From Siphlonurus alternatus (lineage: Eukaryota; Arthropoda; Insecta; Ephemeroptera; Siphlonuridae), in contig OX463785.1 in assembly GCA_949825025.1 (NCBI GenBank), positions 9,859,971-9,923,970 on the forward strand: 64,000 nt of DNA, written 5' to 3'. Positions 38,439-51,667 of the stretch are shown here, one piece after another; position 1 is the stretch's first letter, and each line of letters starts with the position of its first letter. The notes under the pieces were generated by a model that was not told the DNA's origin, searched no databases, and saw nothing but the letters and a program-made list of their open reading frames with translations. A program made the translations under genes and the position numbers.

Positions 38439-38957
38439 AAATTGTCATTCTATATTTTGTCTTACAATAATAATAACAAATATAAATTCAACGTCATATT
38501 GTTATTTTATATATATATTTTTACAAATATTATTTTTCATTTGTATTGTTATTTGAAACGTCAAGCTACAATTCATTATTTTTTGCCATCGGTTTCGTAT
38601 CTTTGCTTCTATAATCTTCAAAATATCTTCTTTAGTTTCACTTCAATTGTTCGTAACATGATACAACTTGTGTCATTATCTACAAATATATTTGATATCA
38701 TTTTAACTTCTATTTCAGTATTTACGAATTTGATGAAACAGATCTATATTTCAAACATTTTATGCCTCCTCGCTTGGCTGGGAATTTTAAATCAAGGGGA
38801 CCATTTTCGAGATTTCGTGTTACGGAGTGAGTTGCTGATCGATATACATCCCTACGAACTTGCATTATACCAGGCCGCCGGTAGCAGATTAACCGGATAA
38901 TCGGATTACCTAACCTGTAGTCTGTTTTTTGAATAAATATAATAAATAAAAAAAAAA

Positions 38958-39069
38958 GCGGGTGGCTTCGGCTGCTCGCGGTGAGTAGGAGGGTCGCGAC
39001 GGTGAGCGCTGAAGGGTCTGGGCGTGAGCCTGCCTGGAGCCGCCGTCGGTGCAGATCTTGGTGGTAGTA
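38958..39069 (+). repeat. 28S rRNA fragment (copy 2)
   Basis: CTCGCGGTGAGTAGGAGGGT, GGAGCCGCCGTCGGTGCAG and ATCTTGGTGGTAGTA identify a conserved segment of large-subunit rRNA. It follows an A-rich stretch and is followed by nine A. In a true 28S gene GCAAATATTCAAACGA would come next; it does not. Nearly the same 60 bases occur at 10.13 kb. Confidence 0.8.
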
Positions 39070-40014
39070 AAAAAAAATTCTTTTAGAAAACGAAGGAATA
39101 GACCAAAAAATATCCACCTAGGCTATAAAGTCAGCATCTTCAGCGATTTCAATTGTCAACAGAGAGCTGAAAACACTTTGGTCCTTACTGTGACTGAGGC
39201 ATGGAGCGATGGTCGAGATAGTAGTTAGATGTAGTTAGAAAATGCTTTAATTTCCCTCCAGTCTTAGTATACCTGATTAGTACATTGTATTCATATAATT
39301 CATTGTGTTCATTATAACTTCTACCTAACAATCTCCCCACGTATTATAGCTTGTGTTATAGGCACCTCATATAATAATTTACATTTTAAATTTGAAAAAT
39401 TAAAAATAAATATTAAATGTTATTTAAATGTCTATATATAATACGAATTGCTTATATTTTACTAAAAATACTTATTTTTTAATTTTATAAATTATAACAA
39501 ATTTATGTAAATTAATAAAGATATATTTTTAATAAAATGTAAATAATAACTTTATTTAAATAAATATATAAATTTCTATATTATTGATAACAGATTTTAA
39601 ATGTATTTAAACAAAACAAGGTAAAAAATATATAAAGACAATAAAATGCATAGAATAAAATTTGTATAATGATACCAATTTTTTAATGAACGTTAATTAT
39701 AACTAAATAAATTACAAATTATTATTTTAACTAAGCATAGATTAATTCCATCCACTAATGATTGAATGTATAAATATTAGTTTATTTTTTTATAGATATC
39801 ATTAATTCCTTTATATTGATTTGGTAATGATTTTACTAGCAATGTTATACCATTAAAAGTCCCCTACTTTCTAAATTAAATGCCCATCAAAGCAACGAAG
39901 AAGAATTACATCATCAAGCAGTCTTTAATTTTAATCTATCTTAAAGTCAGTCCCCTCAAGACGGATTGCAAGTACAAGTAATATCCAAAGAACAAACAAG
40001 GTGTGCCTATAAAA

Positions 40015-40255
40015 AAGTACGTGTCATCACATTTTGTCATAATAATAGTCTTCAAGTCAGCTGATTTTAAGGTGTTCCCACCGTCCTCTTCAAACCTATG
40101 TAAAAAAAAACTTGAAATTGCATTTTTGGTATTAAAGAAATTAATTTTTTAGAGGAAAATAAGTTCTTGATTCTTTATCAGAAGACTTCTAAATGGGGGG
40201 GGGGTAGGAGATAGTTTCAAATTAATAGCTGAAATAGTTACTGAGAAAAAATTCA
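40015..40255 (+). repeat. Dispersed repeat Z (copy 2)
   Basis: ATAGTCTTCAAGTCAGCTGA, GGAAAATAAGTTCTTG and GTTACTGAGAA match, inverted, 23,433-23,645. A run of ten G occurs inside. Confidence 0.6.
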
Positions 40256-40348
40256 AATTCTAACATGGTGGCTTATGGAGAAAATTTTCCCGCCGGGGAA
40301 CACTTGAAGCCTCTATTGTGGTATACGTTTCCATCAATGATGTGGCAC

Positions 40349-40544
40349 CAGGCGCGGATCCAGAAGGGTAGATGGGGGTTGCAGGCCCCCTCCACCCTCC
40401 CCCGAAATTTTGAAAATAACGTGGACAATATGGGCATTTTCTCCACTCAGTTTTTTTTTTTTTGTTATTTTTTTTTTAATATTGGCCTTATGGAAATTAC
40501 GCCCCCCCCCCTCCCGAAATTTAGTTCTGAATCCACGCTGTGTG
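40349..40544. mobile_element. MITE with GGCGCGGATCCAG ends (copy 1)
   Basis: CAGGCGCGGATCCAGAAGGG at the left and CTGAATCCACGCTGTG at the right are imperfect inverted ends; CCCGAAATTT pairs with GAAATTTA-type sequence and C/G-rich runs flank a T-rich centre. A second copy lies in an Anp32 intron at 60.47 kb. Confidence 0.75.
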
Positions 40545-41119
40545 TGACAAGTAGTTGAAATTTTACTTAAATTAGTCAAAGTGCTGCAACCATTGATGAA
40601 AATACGAAATTGTAGAATATTATATGTACGAATGCTTTATATGTCGTAGCATCTTGTATCGTCTTTGATAGCAATTACTTAACGAACTGATTCTTAACTT
40701 TAAGTGATTGATATTTTAGTTCCTACAAGATAGTCTTATGAATGAGTTATTGTTCTAAATAAATGAGCTTGAAAATTTGAATGAATGAACATAAACAATG
40801 TGATGTTTTCTTAATGGTAATTATTGTATTTTAACTTTTGCTAACAAGTTACTTTAAAAGTAAACAAAACCGACACTATTTTTGCTTCAATGAATCATTT
40901 AGCACTCAAATTCCTGGAATAATATTTTAATTTATATGATTGCGTATAAGATAATATAATGCTATTATATTTTTTTTTCCAATTTCGTAATAACTAACAA
41001 GTAAGACTTGTTTATGAATTCCATCTGCAGTTGGAAAAATATTATTAAAAGTAATTAGTTATTAATAATAGGTGTAAAATAATGTATCATACTTACTTTT
41101 TTTAAAGAACATAAAAGTG

Positions 41120-41400
41120 TGGCGAAGTGCATTGTCCAGTTCTTGAGCAATCACTGAAGTTAAGCAACGCCGAGCATGGTTAATAGTTGGATGGGTGACC
41201 ATTTTATAAAATAAAATGTTTCTCCAACCCAGGGCTTTTCTGTCATGTGCATAGGCTTTGGCTTTGGACTATTGCACTTCCGATTCATTGACAAAAACTG
41301 TAGCGTCCATCCTAGCTGAGGTTTCCTCATTTCTCTCAGTCACACAATTTTCAGGATGGATTTATGACCACCCCCGAAGATTAAATTGATAACAGTATAT
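41120..41400 (+). mobile_element. 5S-rRNA-derived SINE (SINE3 type), copy 1
   Basis: The head at about 41,138-41,200 matches 5S rRNA: GAGCAATCACTGAAGTTAAG, CAACGCCGAGCATGGTTA and TTGGATGGGTGACC, which include the internal A-box and C-box promoter elements. The 5' half of 5S rRNA is degraded. A body follows with TTTGGACTATTGCACTTCC, TAGCGTCCATCC and TTTCTCTCAGTCACAC. It is not a functional 5S gene because the 3' stem is replaced by the body. 3' limit approximate. Confidence 0.8.
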
Positions 41401-42214
41401 ATTTGTAAAAATAATAACCTGGACGAAGTGCTTCCGGATTATGTTTTAAAGTATTTATACTTCGAAACAACTTTCATATTTTAAAATTCTGTCATCAAAA
41501 TAACATTTGCATGCTATATTTGAGACAAAAACTCAACTCATTATAAACTTTTGTAAATCCCTGTAATATTATTGTAATAAATGTTGCGCCAAATTTTCAT
41601 TATAAAATGTAATTTGTTTGTACTTCATAAACTATAAACTTATGAAAAGCCATACAAAAGTAAAAATAAAAAATTTTCAAAAGAAATAATGAAATTTTCA
41701 ATTTTTTTTATAAAACATGAATAAATTATTAGTAACATTTTATATGTAATTTAATTTTATCTTTTTGTGCTTTTAAAAGTTTTAAAATAAAACGGAAGTT
41801 AAAATAAACAATTCATAAAGATGCAGTAACAATATTCATTTTTATTACAAAGGGCAAAGGGCAATAAAAATGTCATTTTTTTCGAAATAAAGGATTGATT
41901 AAAAGCTAAAACAAGTAAAAAAATAAAAACGCTTTGGTTTTGAACAAAAAAAATATATTAATTGTTTGAATGAAATATAAACCACGGGAAAAAATGAACT
42001 GCTTCATTAAAAATGACAAATTAAACGAAGAGAACAAGCTATTATTTATTCTTCTGTTTCCCTCTGTTTTTTTTTCTGGTAGAATAATAATTTGAAATGT
42101 GAAACTAAAGGTTATATATTATATAAAAAAGTATATATCTGATCCAGCAATTAAATAAACAATATAATTGCTATTGTCAAACATTCATTTTTTGTCGTTA
42201 ATGTCATAAATTGT

Positions 42215-42480
42215 GTGGGAACGTTTAGCGCAATGCACCAATTGTTTTCCATCAAAATCAAGCAACGCGAAGCGTGGTTAATATAGCTGGATAGGTGACC
42301 AAAATCATGCTTCTCTTATCCAATGTTAAATTGTGCTTTTCTATCATATCGTTCCTCGGAATTCAACAGTTATACTTCCTAATAGCTGTAGCGTCTATCC
42401 TGATTGAAGTTTCCACGTTTCCCTTAGTCACAATTATTGTTTACATCCTTACATGGACTTGCTAGGTCGCGAGATGTATT
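42215..42480 (+). mobile_element. 5S-rRNA-derived SINE, copy 2
   Basis: AATCAAGCAACGCGAAGCGT, GGTTAATATAGCTGGATAGG and TGACC match the same part of 5S rRNA, more diverged. The body has TAGCGTCTATCCTGATTGAA and GTTTCCACGTTTCCCTTAGT, clearer than in copy 1. Same orientation as copy 1. Confidence 0.75.
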
Positions 42481-43813
42481 CGTATCACCATATAAAGCCT
42501 TGGATATGAACTTTTTGTTTTTCTCCCAAACACAAGTCGCAACTTTTTAACCCTGGCTGAGTCATGGTCTAGAAAGTGGGGGTGGTTGCGGCCCAATTGA
42601 CTGGCCAATCAGAATACCGTATTAAAAGTCGTAAGCTCTGAAACAAAAACTTCGTATTTAATTCATTACTTCGAATAAAAAAATATACAATTTAGTCTGA
42701 ATTAAAGGCGCTGTTCCAATTAAATTATTATAATTATACATATTTTTTTTTAATATATTCAATTATAATGGTTATATTTGAGATTTTATTTTTCTGATTT
42801 ATTTATTTAAATTAGCTTAAAAGTACAGTTATTATAATTCATATTAATTTAAAAAGAAACTTTTTTATTGAAATTATTAATTAAAATGTAACAAAATTTA
42901 ACAAAATCTTGTAATAAAATAAGACTTGAGTGTAAACAAAACAATTTAATATAGAAAAATACCTCAATAAATGGGAAACATTGCTATAAAAGAGACGGTT
43001 ACAATTTACAATAACAATAGTTAATTTTATGATTTAAAAAAAAAATACTTAAGCTGAATTTTAATTGTTCTTATCCTATTTTCAAATTCTATCTTCTCTC
43101 TCGACACTATAAGATTAAATCAACATTTTTTTTAAATTAATATCAGATAATCTAATGAATAAAATATAAACTAAACTATACATTTCAATAACAGCTTAAG
43201 TAGTATATATAATAGTATATATAATTAATATTAAATATATACATAATTAATCACAGGTAAATAAATCTCCATATAACTACAGTATAATAACAAGACTTAG
43301 CGTTGACTACAGTATAGATTTATGTCGAGGTTTAACTCATCTGTGATAGATTTACTCACACGCTTCAATTCACGTACAAACACCTACATGGTCCAGTTTT
43401 ATATAATCCGTGGTCCATTCCAAAGGAGATCATAACAGCCTCAATGAACATACAATATTTTGTACACTACGCAGCGATTAAATTGGGATCATTTTATAAA
43501 TACTTAAACTTTATATTACATTTTGAGTGTTGGTTTAGTAGTCAATTCAATGAGCTTAATTTATAAATGTGACAGAAATAGTAGTACTATTTGTATGTGA
43601 AAATATACTGAATTATTTTTTATTATATTCATTGTTTTAGTAATATGACAAAAAATATTGGTTAAAAGAGAGGAACAACGTGTATTTATTTTGTATATTT
43701 ATTTCACCCAAATCAACGTACAAAAAGATGTACAGTAAACTTTTAATTTTGTTAAGTTCGCGCGATTTTATGAATTCTTCTATTTTTTTTAATTGGAAAT
43801 GTCGGTCCCAGCC

Positions 43814-43816
<3 letters not shown>

Positions 43817-43883
<67 letters not shown>
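43817..43883 (+). repeat. (AT)n microsatellite
   Basis: About 33 AT units. Confidence 0.97.
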
Positions 43884-43888
<5 letters not shown>

Positions 43889-46677
43889 GTTAATACTTTC
43901 TGTTTTGTGAATTCATGTTTTTTGTTTTGTTTTCTGTCTCTTAATTGTGACTTCATTAAATCGAAAGTTTTCTGTGTATATTATTTTAGGATGAGGATAA
44001 TTTACAATGTATAAAATCATATCACGTTCAAGTACTTTTAAATATGCTATGGCATTATAAATTATAATTATTAAACATAGTTAAAGCCAACTCAAAAGAA
44101 CTTAAATAATTATAAACTATATATAGACAAATTGTGGAACGACACTAGAAAAATTTCTATCATGTAGAGGCTGATCTGATGATGGCAACAAATTTACAAA
44201 TCCATTTTTTTACCGGTATAGATGGAATATGTATTATTATATTTAGCTTTAGTAGAAGAGAAGTACTATTAAAACCTCTTGTAAGACCTCCATTGAGTCA
44301 GGTTATAGCGCAACTTGATGGACATTTTCTAAAAGAAATCAGTCTTTAGTACGGTACAAACACGTTTTATAACAACTATAATAATTGAAAATAAAGATAC
44401 TTAAAATATGCAAACATTTCAGCTCAGGTGTAGCATGGTTAGCTTTTTTAAATCTTAATACAATAAATAAAAAAAATGTACATTTTTGTAAAAATATAAT
44501 TAGGGTAGTAGAAGAAAATTAAATAGAATTATAGAATTAAATTAAAATTATTTTATTTTATTAATTATTTTCAATTATTTAAAATTATTTATATTTATAA
44601 AATGTGAACGGTAACTGCATTACCGTACACATTCTACCTAATCACTGAAAACAATATCGTATTCTCCCTTATTAATGAACTAATTAAACTAATTTAATAA
44701 TAACGACATAAGAAGATTCATTGAATTTAATCATATCTGAATGCATGATGCTATAAGTTTATTTTTAAAGAAATAAACTAGTTAAAGAGATCACATCATT
44801 CATGTATATTTTTTACCAGTACAAACAGGTTGTCACTAAAAAATGTGAAGTAGAAATATATAAAATTTCTTATTCTCAAGATCTCAACAGTGTATGTAAA
44901 ATAACATTGTTCGACGTAGCTGAAGAATATTTTATTGTATTCAATTCTTATTGTACTTTTTTACATTTTGATACTATACTTCTTTCGTATTTTTAGAAAT
45001 TACATTTGCAATGCATGTTTGTACCCGCGAGGAACTATAAATATTAAATTCAGATATCAACGTCATTCATAAATGATATAAGAACTCCCCATATACACAG
45101 GACCTATAAAGTTGTCAGAATTTTGATACTTTCATATTTTTTGTCTTATTTTTTTACTGACAAAATGTGGAATACTTTAATTTATTTTATATTTTTTTTT
45201 TAGTTTTTATTTATTTAAATACATATTTTTTTTACATTTACAGGACAATGTAATTTTTGTCGGCCAATTTTTACAATACATAATATAATAATAGTATATA
45301 CATATATAATAACTAAAAATACAAAAAAGTGAAGTTTAAATATGTTTATATTTTATAGGTTAAATAAATAATTCGATACTTAATGAACACTGAAATTTAT
45401 GAAATATATTTTTACTGTAATTTTAAATCTACTATCTAGATATTTTATATTCCCTGTCAGTACGCAAGTATATTTAATTCTTAATTTTTAATTAACAATT
45501 CAACAAGTCATAATTATAACAAACTTTAACAACTAAAAATGCATATTTTAAAGTAAAATAAACACATTATAACATTATGTTTATTTTACATTTGTATTTA
45601 CTATAATAAAAAAAAAACGCATAAAAACATTACCTTAGGTGAGTAAATATAATGCTTTTATCTTACCTTTATAAAATAAAAAACAACACACTGGTTAGAA
45701 ATTACTGTTAAAATAAAGCAAGATTTATTTATTTAATAAAAAGAACATGTTAATGTTTCATAAAAATAGTTACATTTATATGATAAAGGAAAAAAATACA
45801 ACATAAAAGTAAAGTTGGAGCTATGATTACATACATTTTTCCTCATAATGTCAGTTTAGGTCTGATATTATTTTCTATCTTGCTGCGTTATGTCACATTT
45901 AGCTTTTAACAAGCGGCAATATGTGCTACATTTAGAACCCCCACTGGAGGCCACTTATTGACAATTATTAGCGCTCTTGGCTCTCTTTTGGCTCATCATA
46001 GCTTTAGCCTTGTACAACATAACAAGAAAAATGTCATAATAGGAGTACTTTTATTTTATTATTACTTTTTAAATTTAAACTTAAATAATTATTTTTATAA
46101 ATAAATAATTACTTTTATTTTTAAAAATAAATATTATAAATAATGAACTACTAGTAATGGAAAATAATTAATTTGCAATACAGTGTACTAACTTTTGTAA
46201 TTACAATAGAAATATGTTGGTAAATAAAAAATATAACCTATGTATTCAATTTTATAAAAAAAAAGTACAAAGAAATTTTATATGTCTCATATATTGTTTG
46301 CTAAGAATGTAAATCATCAGTAAATCACATGTAAACATTTTTAATTGAACCTTAACCTTAAAGTACTATTGATATAAGGGTTAGAATTGCATCAAAAACG
46401 TGCTTTATATTCTGAAGTAAGGATTTAACATTGAATAGTATCTTTATATCAACAAAAAGGAGAGTGAATATTACAGAAAAGGACGTAGATCCACTTGTCA
46501 GTAGAAACTATGCAGTCCTATACAAACAGGAAAAGTATGGTCCATATTTCTCTTCACCAGCAACTATATTCATGCCTGTGGGTGTGTAATTATAATTTTT
46601 ATTGCATGTTTAATAGAGGATTTAAGTTATGTACTATACATTTAAAAACAATGACTTATGTTGCAAAATGCTGAAAC

Positions 46678-46736
46678 TCCCTGTTGCGGGTTAAATATTT
46701 GCATGACTATGACGTCACAGCGTTTTGTAACACGAG
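46678..46736. repeat. TGACGTCA-core repeat (copy 3, inverted)
   Basis: TTAAATATTTGCATGACTAT followed by GACGTCACAGC is the inverse of the core at 9.1 kb. Only a fragment remains. Confidence 0.55.
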
Positions 46737-47756
46737 TTTGCATTAAAAAAAAACAAAAGTTGTTCTTTATGTATAACAACATAGTTCATAAAACATTATT
46801 ATATCACGCAAAAGTTGTCCGACATGTTGCATAAACTCCAAGGGGACAAACTTTTGAGAATTCGGGGATAAAGCTACAGAATTTTACATCAATTGTTCAA
46901 TCAATTGAAAATGTGTATAATAATGAAATTATTATGTTAATCGATATCCACAAATTTTATTGAAATAAGTGTATGGTATACATCAATATATTTTCAGTAT
47001 AATATATTCATTAATTACAATGTCAACTCGTATTATTATACAGCTTCTTCCTTAATTAATTATGCCAATGGAATTAAACAAAATAATCAAAATATAGTAC
47101 CAAATATTATCATAATTATATAATATTATATTTTGTTTTGCATTTTTCACATATTTCATTTATTTTTAACTTTTTTTTTTAATACAGCTAATTTTTATCA
47201 AAAATTTATAAAAATATATACTGTAAATGATAATAACATCCGCAACACAAGAATGATAAAGGTAATACCCACTCGCATTGAGTATAAATCAATTTAGTGC
47301 TGATAAGAGATTGGTAGATAAAATTAACATGGAATTAATATTGAACAGAATTAGGAGATAAGATGAAACGAATGCCGCGCGGCGTAGGAGAAAAAAAAAA
47401 AGTATAGGTTTTTACCAGGAAGATAAATTTGGGAGTTTTAGATACATTATTATATCAGTCAAATTCAAACCTAAAATATTATACTTAGAAACTAAGTTTA
47501 TATATAAGTATTTTATTAAACGCATTTAGAGAAATTTTGATAACACAAACATAAATTAAATACAGAAAACAGTTATGGAACATAATTAATTATAATTAAA
47601 AATACATATGATTAAATTAGGAGTCAGTCAACGTCTTATTTGGCGCATGCTGTAGGTTCTAACAACACATAATTATATTAAAATGATATTGACTGCAAAT
47701 CTGATTACACTGTTTGCAAAAACAAGTTGTTTCGACTATATGAAATTTAGGAGTTT

Positions 47757-47913
47757 TAAAGCCGGTATTACACGATACAGTTTTTCCAATTAATTTATAT
47801 ATACAATTTTTCCTTTCAAGAAAAATTCAACTTCATTTGTTTGTATGGAGATTAAATTTTCTTGCAAGGAAAAATTGTATGCAAAATTTGTATCGTGTAA
47901 TACCGGCTTTACA
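47757..47913. mobile_element. MITE with AAAGCCGGTATTACACGATA ends
   Basis: AAAGCCGGTATTACACGATA and TATCGTGTAATACCGGCTTT match exactly; TACAATTTTTCCTTTCAAG and its near inverse continue the arms. Confidence 0.85.
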
Positions 47914-48439
47914 AATTAAGTGCCGTGAATTGCTTGTCGAATTGTTACGTGTCTAGAAACAGAGTTTAAGGTTATGCAATACAAACTGGTGCCTTTTAAA
48001 GATGAAAATGCATGAGAAATATTTTAAAAAATCCCTGAGAGACATTGCAAGGGTCTCTTTGTTTTCAACGAAAGACGATTTCTTTTATTTCGTGAACAGA
48101 CACTTAAAATATTTACTAAATATCAATTTGTTATAATATGTTCCTCAACTGTATTCTCCTGATGGTAAAAGAAAAAAAAAATTTATGAGATCTCACGATT
48201 TCCACAGAATAAAACTGGGCATTCCTGACAGTTTATGTAAAAAACGTATTTATTTAGGCCATAAAATTCAGGCTGCATCACGTTTAATTATAATATGATC
48301 GGTTTTAAATTAAATTTGGTATTTTTTTTTAAGTTTTTTAGTCCATTGCAAATTTTGCTATGTATTGTCCATCAAAATAAAAACATTGCAAAACCATGTT
48401 GTATTTAAAAGATATGTAACTACTTTTTTTTTTTTTTTG

Positions 48440-48938
48440 CATGGGGGTACTGACCAAAAAAAAAAATGTTTCAAGATTTTGTCAACATTTCAAAAGGCAC
48501 GAGAATTTCATGAAGAACAAGCCCTATTACAGCATTCTACGACAATTTCCTGATTTTATATGAATTTTTGAAACCTCTACAAAATGACGTTATAGCATTG
48601 AATCTTAAATGGGAAAATACATCAGTTAACATTGCCAAATCCGATACTTAATATTGAAATGTAACCAAACCTTAATTTGCAATGTTTTTAGGTGCTAGAA
48701 TCACAATAATGAAGGTTTCAAGTTCCTACCTCAATAACTTTTCATTTTAGCAATGTTATAACTGATGCATTTTCCCATTTAAGATTCAATGCTATGGCGT
48801 CATAAAAAAAAAAAGCTTTAAAATTTCATATAAAATCAGCAAATTGTCGTAGAATGCTCTAATAGGGCTCTTTCTTCATAGAATTCACAGTACTTTTTAC
48901 TAGTATTGCTAACTCAAATACCGGTCAGTACCCCATTA
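48440..48938 (+). mobile_element. MITE family K (copy 1)
   Basis: Ends ATGGGGGTACTGACC and GGTCAGTACCCCAT. Inner arms: CATGAAGAACAAGCCCTATT, CATTCTACGACAATTT and AAATGGGAAAATACATCAGT, each with an inverse on the right side. About 490 bases, no ORF. The second copy is inverted at 50.64 kb. Confidence 0.85.
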
Positions 48939-50634
48939 CGGCATTTTCTATTTAAAAAAAAAAAAGCTGGATGATTCGCACTTCCAAATTTCACCAGCTT
49001 AGAAACACATGCATCACTTTCAGATACAATCTTAATTAATAAGAATATTCAGCCATATAATTAATTTTCATATATGAGGTACAACTTAAAACTGGAATTC
49101 ATTTTTTTTTTACAAAAGAATAAAATAAAAGAAGCAATATTGTTTTACCAACATTTCTTTACATTTATTAATTTATAAGATTGATTTTTCTGTCATTTAA
49201 ATATTATAGACAATAATCTAATTTTACCAGTATTACAAAATTTAAACTAGTTTATTTACTAACAAATTCAATATTGTAATTATGATATAATCACTTATGT
49301 AAATAGTTGTTTGAATACACTAGTGACACGCATATGCTCACTAAAAGGTTTTGAATTAAAATTGATGTCACATTACTATAAAAAAGAACTTAAATTGTCG
49401 CTAACACATCTGGCAACCCTGCCTATTTTCTCTCATAATTTTATTTATAAGGCACAATCGAAAACAACCATACACGAAAACTTGAATATATTATTATGCT
49501 ATTCAATCCTTGGGAAAAAATATATGGTTATGTAACATCTGATTCTTCACTTATTCAATTTCTTGCAACGAATCAATCAATAACATTGATTTAACATTTT
49601 GAAATTTCTACATTATTTTTTTTAAGTAAAAACTGAAAGGGAGAGAGAGAGAATAATTACTCTCTTTTTTTCAATAAATTATAATTGGAAAAAAAATCTA
49701 TAAAAATAAAGTTTTATGTTTTAAGTATCCTGTTAAAATTTTTATATTTCAATAATAAAAATGTAGTTCATATTTGCACGTTTAATTAAGAGGCCTTCAG
49801 TAATAAGGTCAATGCATGAGCTGTTAAGTATGCATGTATCTCTACTTACGTTATATTAATGTAATATTTTTTGTACATTATATTATATTTAATATAACAT
49901 GTACCATTTTTTTTACATCATTTTACTTTCAACATAATGTTCATCTTTTTATAAATATGTAAATTGAAATTTATTTCATATACTGAAATTTTCTTATAAT
50001 ACGGATATAATATTATAAATATTATAAAATTTAGTTTTATTATTTTTTTTTTTTACCTTCAATTTTGATTAAACTTTTCCTTTGTACAAAGTATATTTAA
50101 TAAAGGTATTTTTTAAATAACTTCCAACAAGTTATGTAAAGTTTTATTAAAGATACTGCAACGTTTATTTTGAAACTTCATGTATTTTATTTTATTAAAA
50201 GTTTCAAGTGATTTTCTCCAATTAAGCTCGTGCATGCAGGTTATCCTATATATAAAATTATTAATAATATATGTTATTTTCCGCAAAAAACACACACACT
50301 TGTCAAATTATTCATATTATTTGAATATTTATTGTCAAATTATTTAGAAATGTATTTAAAATGATTTTCAAATAGAATTGAAATATTAGTAGAAATATTT
50401 GGAATCCATAAAAACTTTTCATTCTTATAATAAGCTAAGAGTATATTTTAATATATAGACGAAGTTTTATAATGCAATTTTATGTAATTACTGTTACTAT
50501 GTAAAATATAATTGATATAAATTTTAAGTCTGATTTAATACAGTCGAGACTTCAAAAGAGAGTACACTCCTTTTAATTCTTTCTTCTTTCAATGGTCACT
50601 TTCTTGACTTCTGATACATCCCTTTTCTATGCTT

Positions 50635-51118
50635 AATGGGGTACTGACCGGTATTTGAGTTAGCAATACTAGTAAAAAGTACTGTGAATTCTATGAAGAA
50701 CGAGCCCTATTAGAGCACTCTACGACAATTTGCTGATTTTATATGAATTTTTAAAACTTTTTTTGATGACGTCATAGCATTGAAACTTAAATGGGAAAAT
50801 GCATCTGTTAACATTGCTAAAATGAAAAGTTATTGAGGTAGGAATTTGAAACCTTCATTATCGTGATTCTAGCACCTAAAAACCTTGCAAACAAGTACAT
50901 TTCAATATTAAGTATGGGATTTGGCAATGCTAACTGATCTATTTTCCCATTTAAGATTCAATGCTGTGACGTCATTTTTGAGAGGTTTTAAAAATTCATA
51001 TAAAATCAGGAAATTGTCGTAGAATGCTGTAATAGGGCTTGTTCTTCATGAAATTCTCGTGCCATTTGAAATATTGACAAAAACTTGCAACTTTTTTTTT
51101 TTGGTCAGTACCCCATTG
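50635..51118 (-). mobile_element. MITE family K (copy 2, inverted)
   Basis: Ends ATGGGGTACTGACC and GGTCAGTACCCCATT. The order of inner blocks is the reverse complement of copy 1 over almost the whole length. It ends about 560 bases before the sNPF peptide exon. Confidence 0.85.
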
Positions 51119-51629
51119 TAACCTTTGAAGTGTCTGAATTATAAATAAACAAACTGCAATCTATAATATAAAAATTATTTACAGATAACTGGTAATTGCT
51201 TTTAATTTTTCATTTGAAAGGATCTAAATTCTAAATACAAATTATAAAATTCCTAATTTGTATTAAATACTTTCTTTCAATCAATCTCAATTTAAGTGTC
51301 AAAGACTTGTAACATTAAAATATAAAAACTATATTACACTCTTTAATTCTACACTATAATTTAATGACTGTTTGGAAAATAAAGTAAAGAAACTCTATCA
51401 ATTAACTCATTCAGCATGGATTTTAGTCATTCATGCACTTAGTTGTGTATACTTTTATTTTATTTTTTATTTTATTATTTTTTTTTTTTTTTGCTATAAT
51501 ATACACAGCATAATTCGGTGTCTGAGGGCATTGAGAGAAAAATAAATAAAAAAAATTGATAATTCATAATATTCAGTTCTTTGAAATAAAAAGCCTCCAA
51601 GTTTTTTATTGTGCACATAAAGGTGATCT

Positions 51630-51667
51630 CAAGGTCAATGCAAGGTCAATGCAAGGTCACTGACCTC
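51630..51667 (+). promoter_or_regulatory. Nuclear-receptor half-site cluster DR5-DR5-IR1
   Basis: Three AGGTCA half-sites at 51,632, 51,643 and 51,654 are each separated by ATGCA, giving two DR5 arrangements. The last is followed by C and TGACCT, giving a perfect AGGTCA-C-TGACCT palindrome at 51,654-51,666. The first also reads TCAAGGTCA, an FTZ-F1/ERR-type extended half-site. Perfect IR1 palindromes bind insect EcR/USP. The cluster ends 15 bases before the sNPF peptide exon and replaces the expected pyrimidine tract. Function is inferred from motif only. Confidence 0.5.

Noticed and set aside
38722..39117. 131-codon minus-strand frame with an Arg-rich middle
   Set aside because: It crosses the 28S rRNA fragment and an A-rich tract; the GC-rich rRNA explains the open frame.
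41138..41200. Possible 5S rRNA gene
   Set aside because: Only the central part is present and the 3' stem is replaced by SINE body.
45890..46015. Slightly GC-richer patch, possible exon
   Set aside because: All frames are broken within about 20 codons and no splice sites fit.
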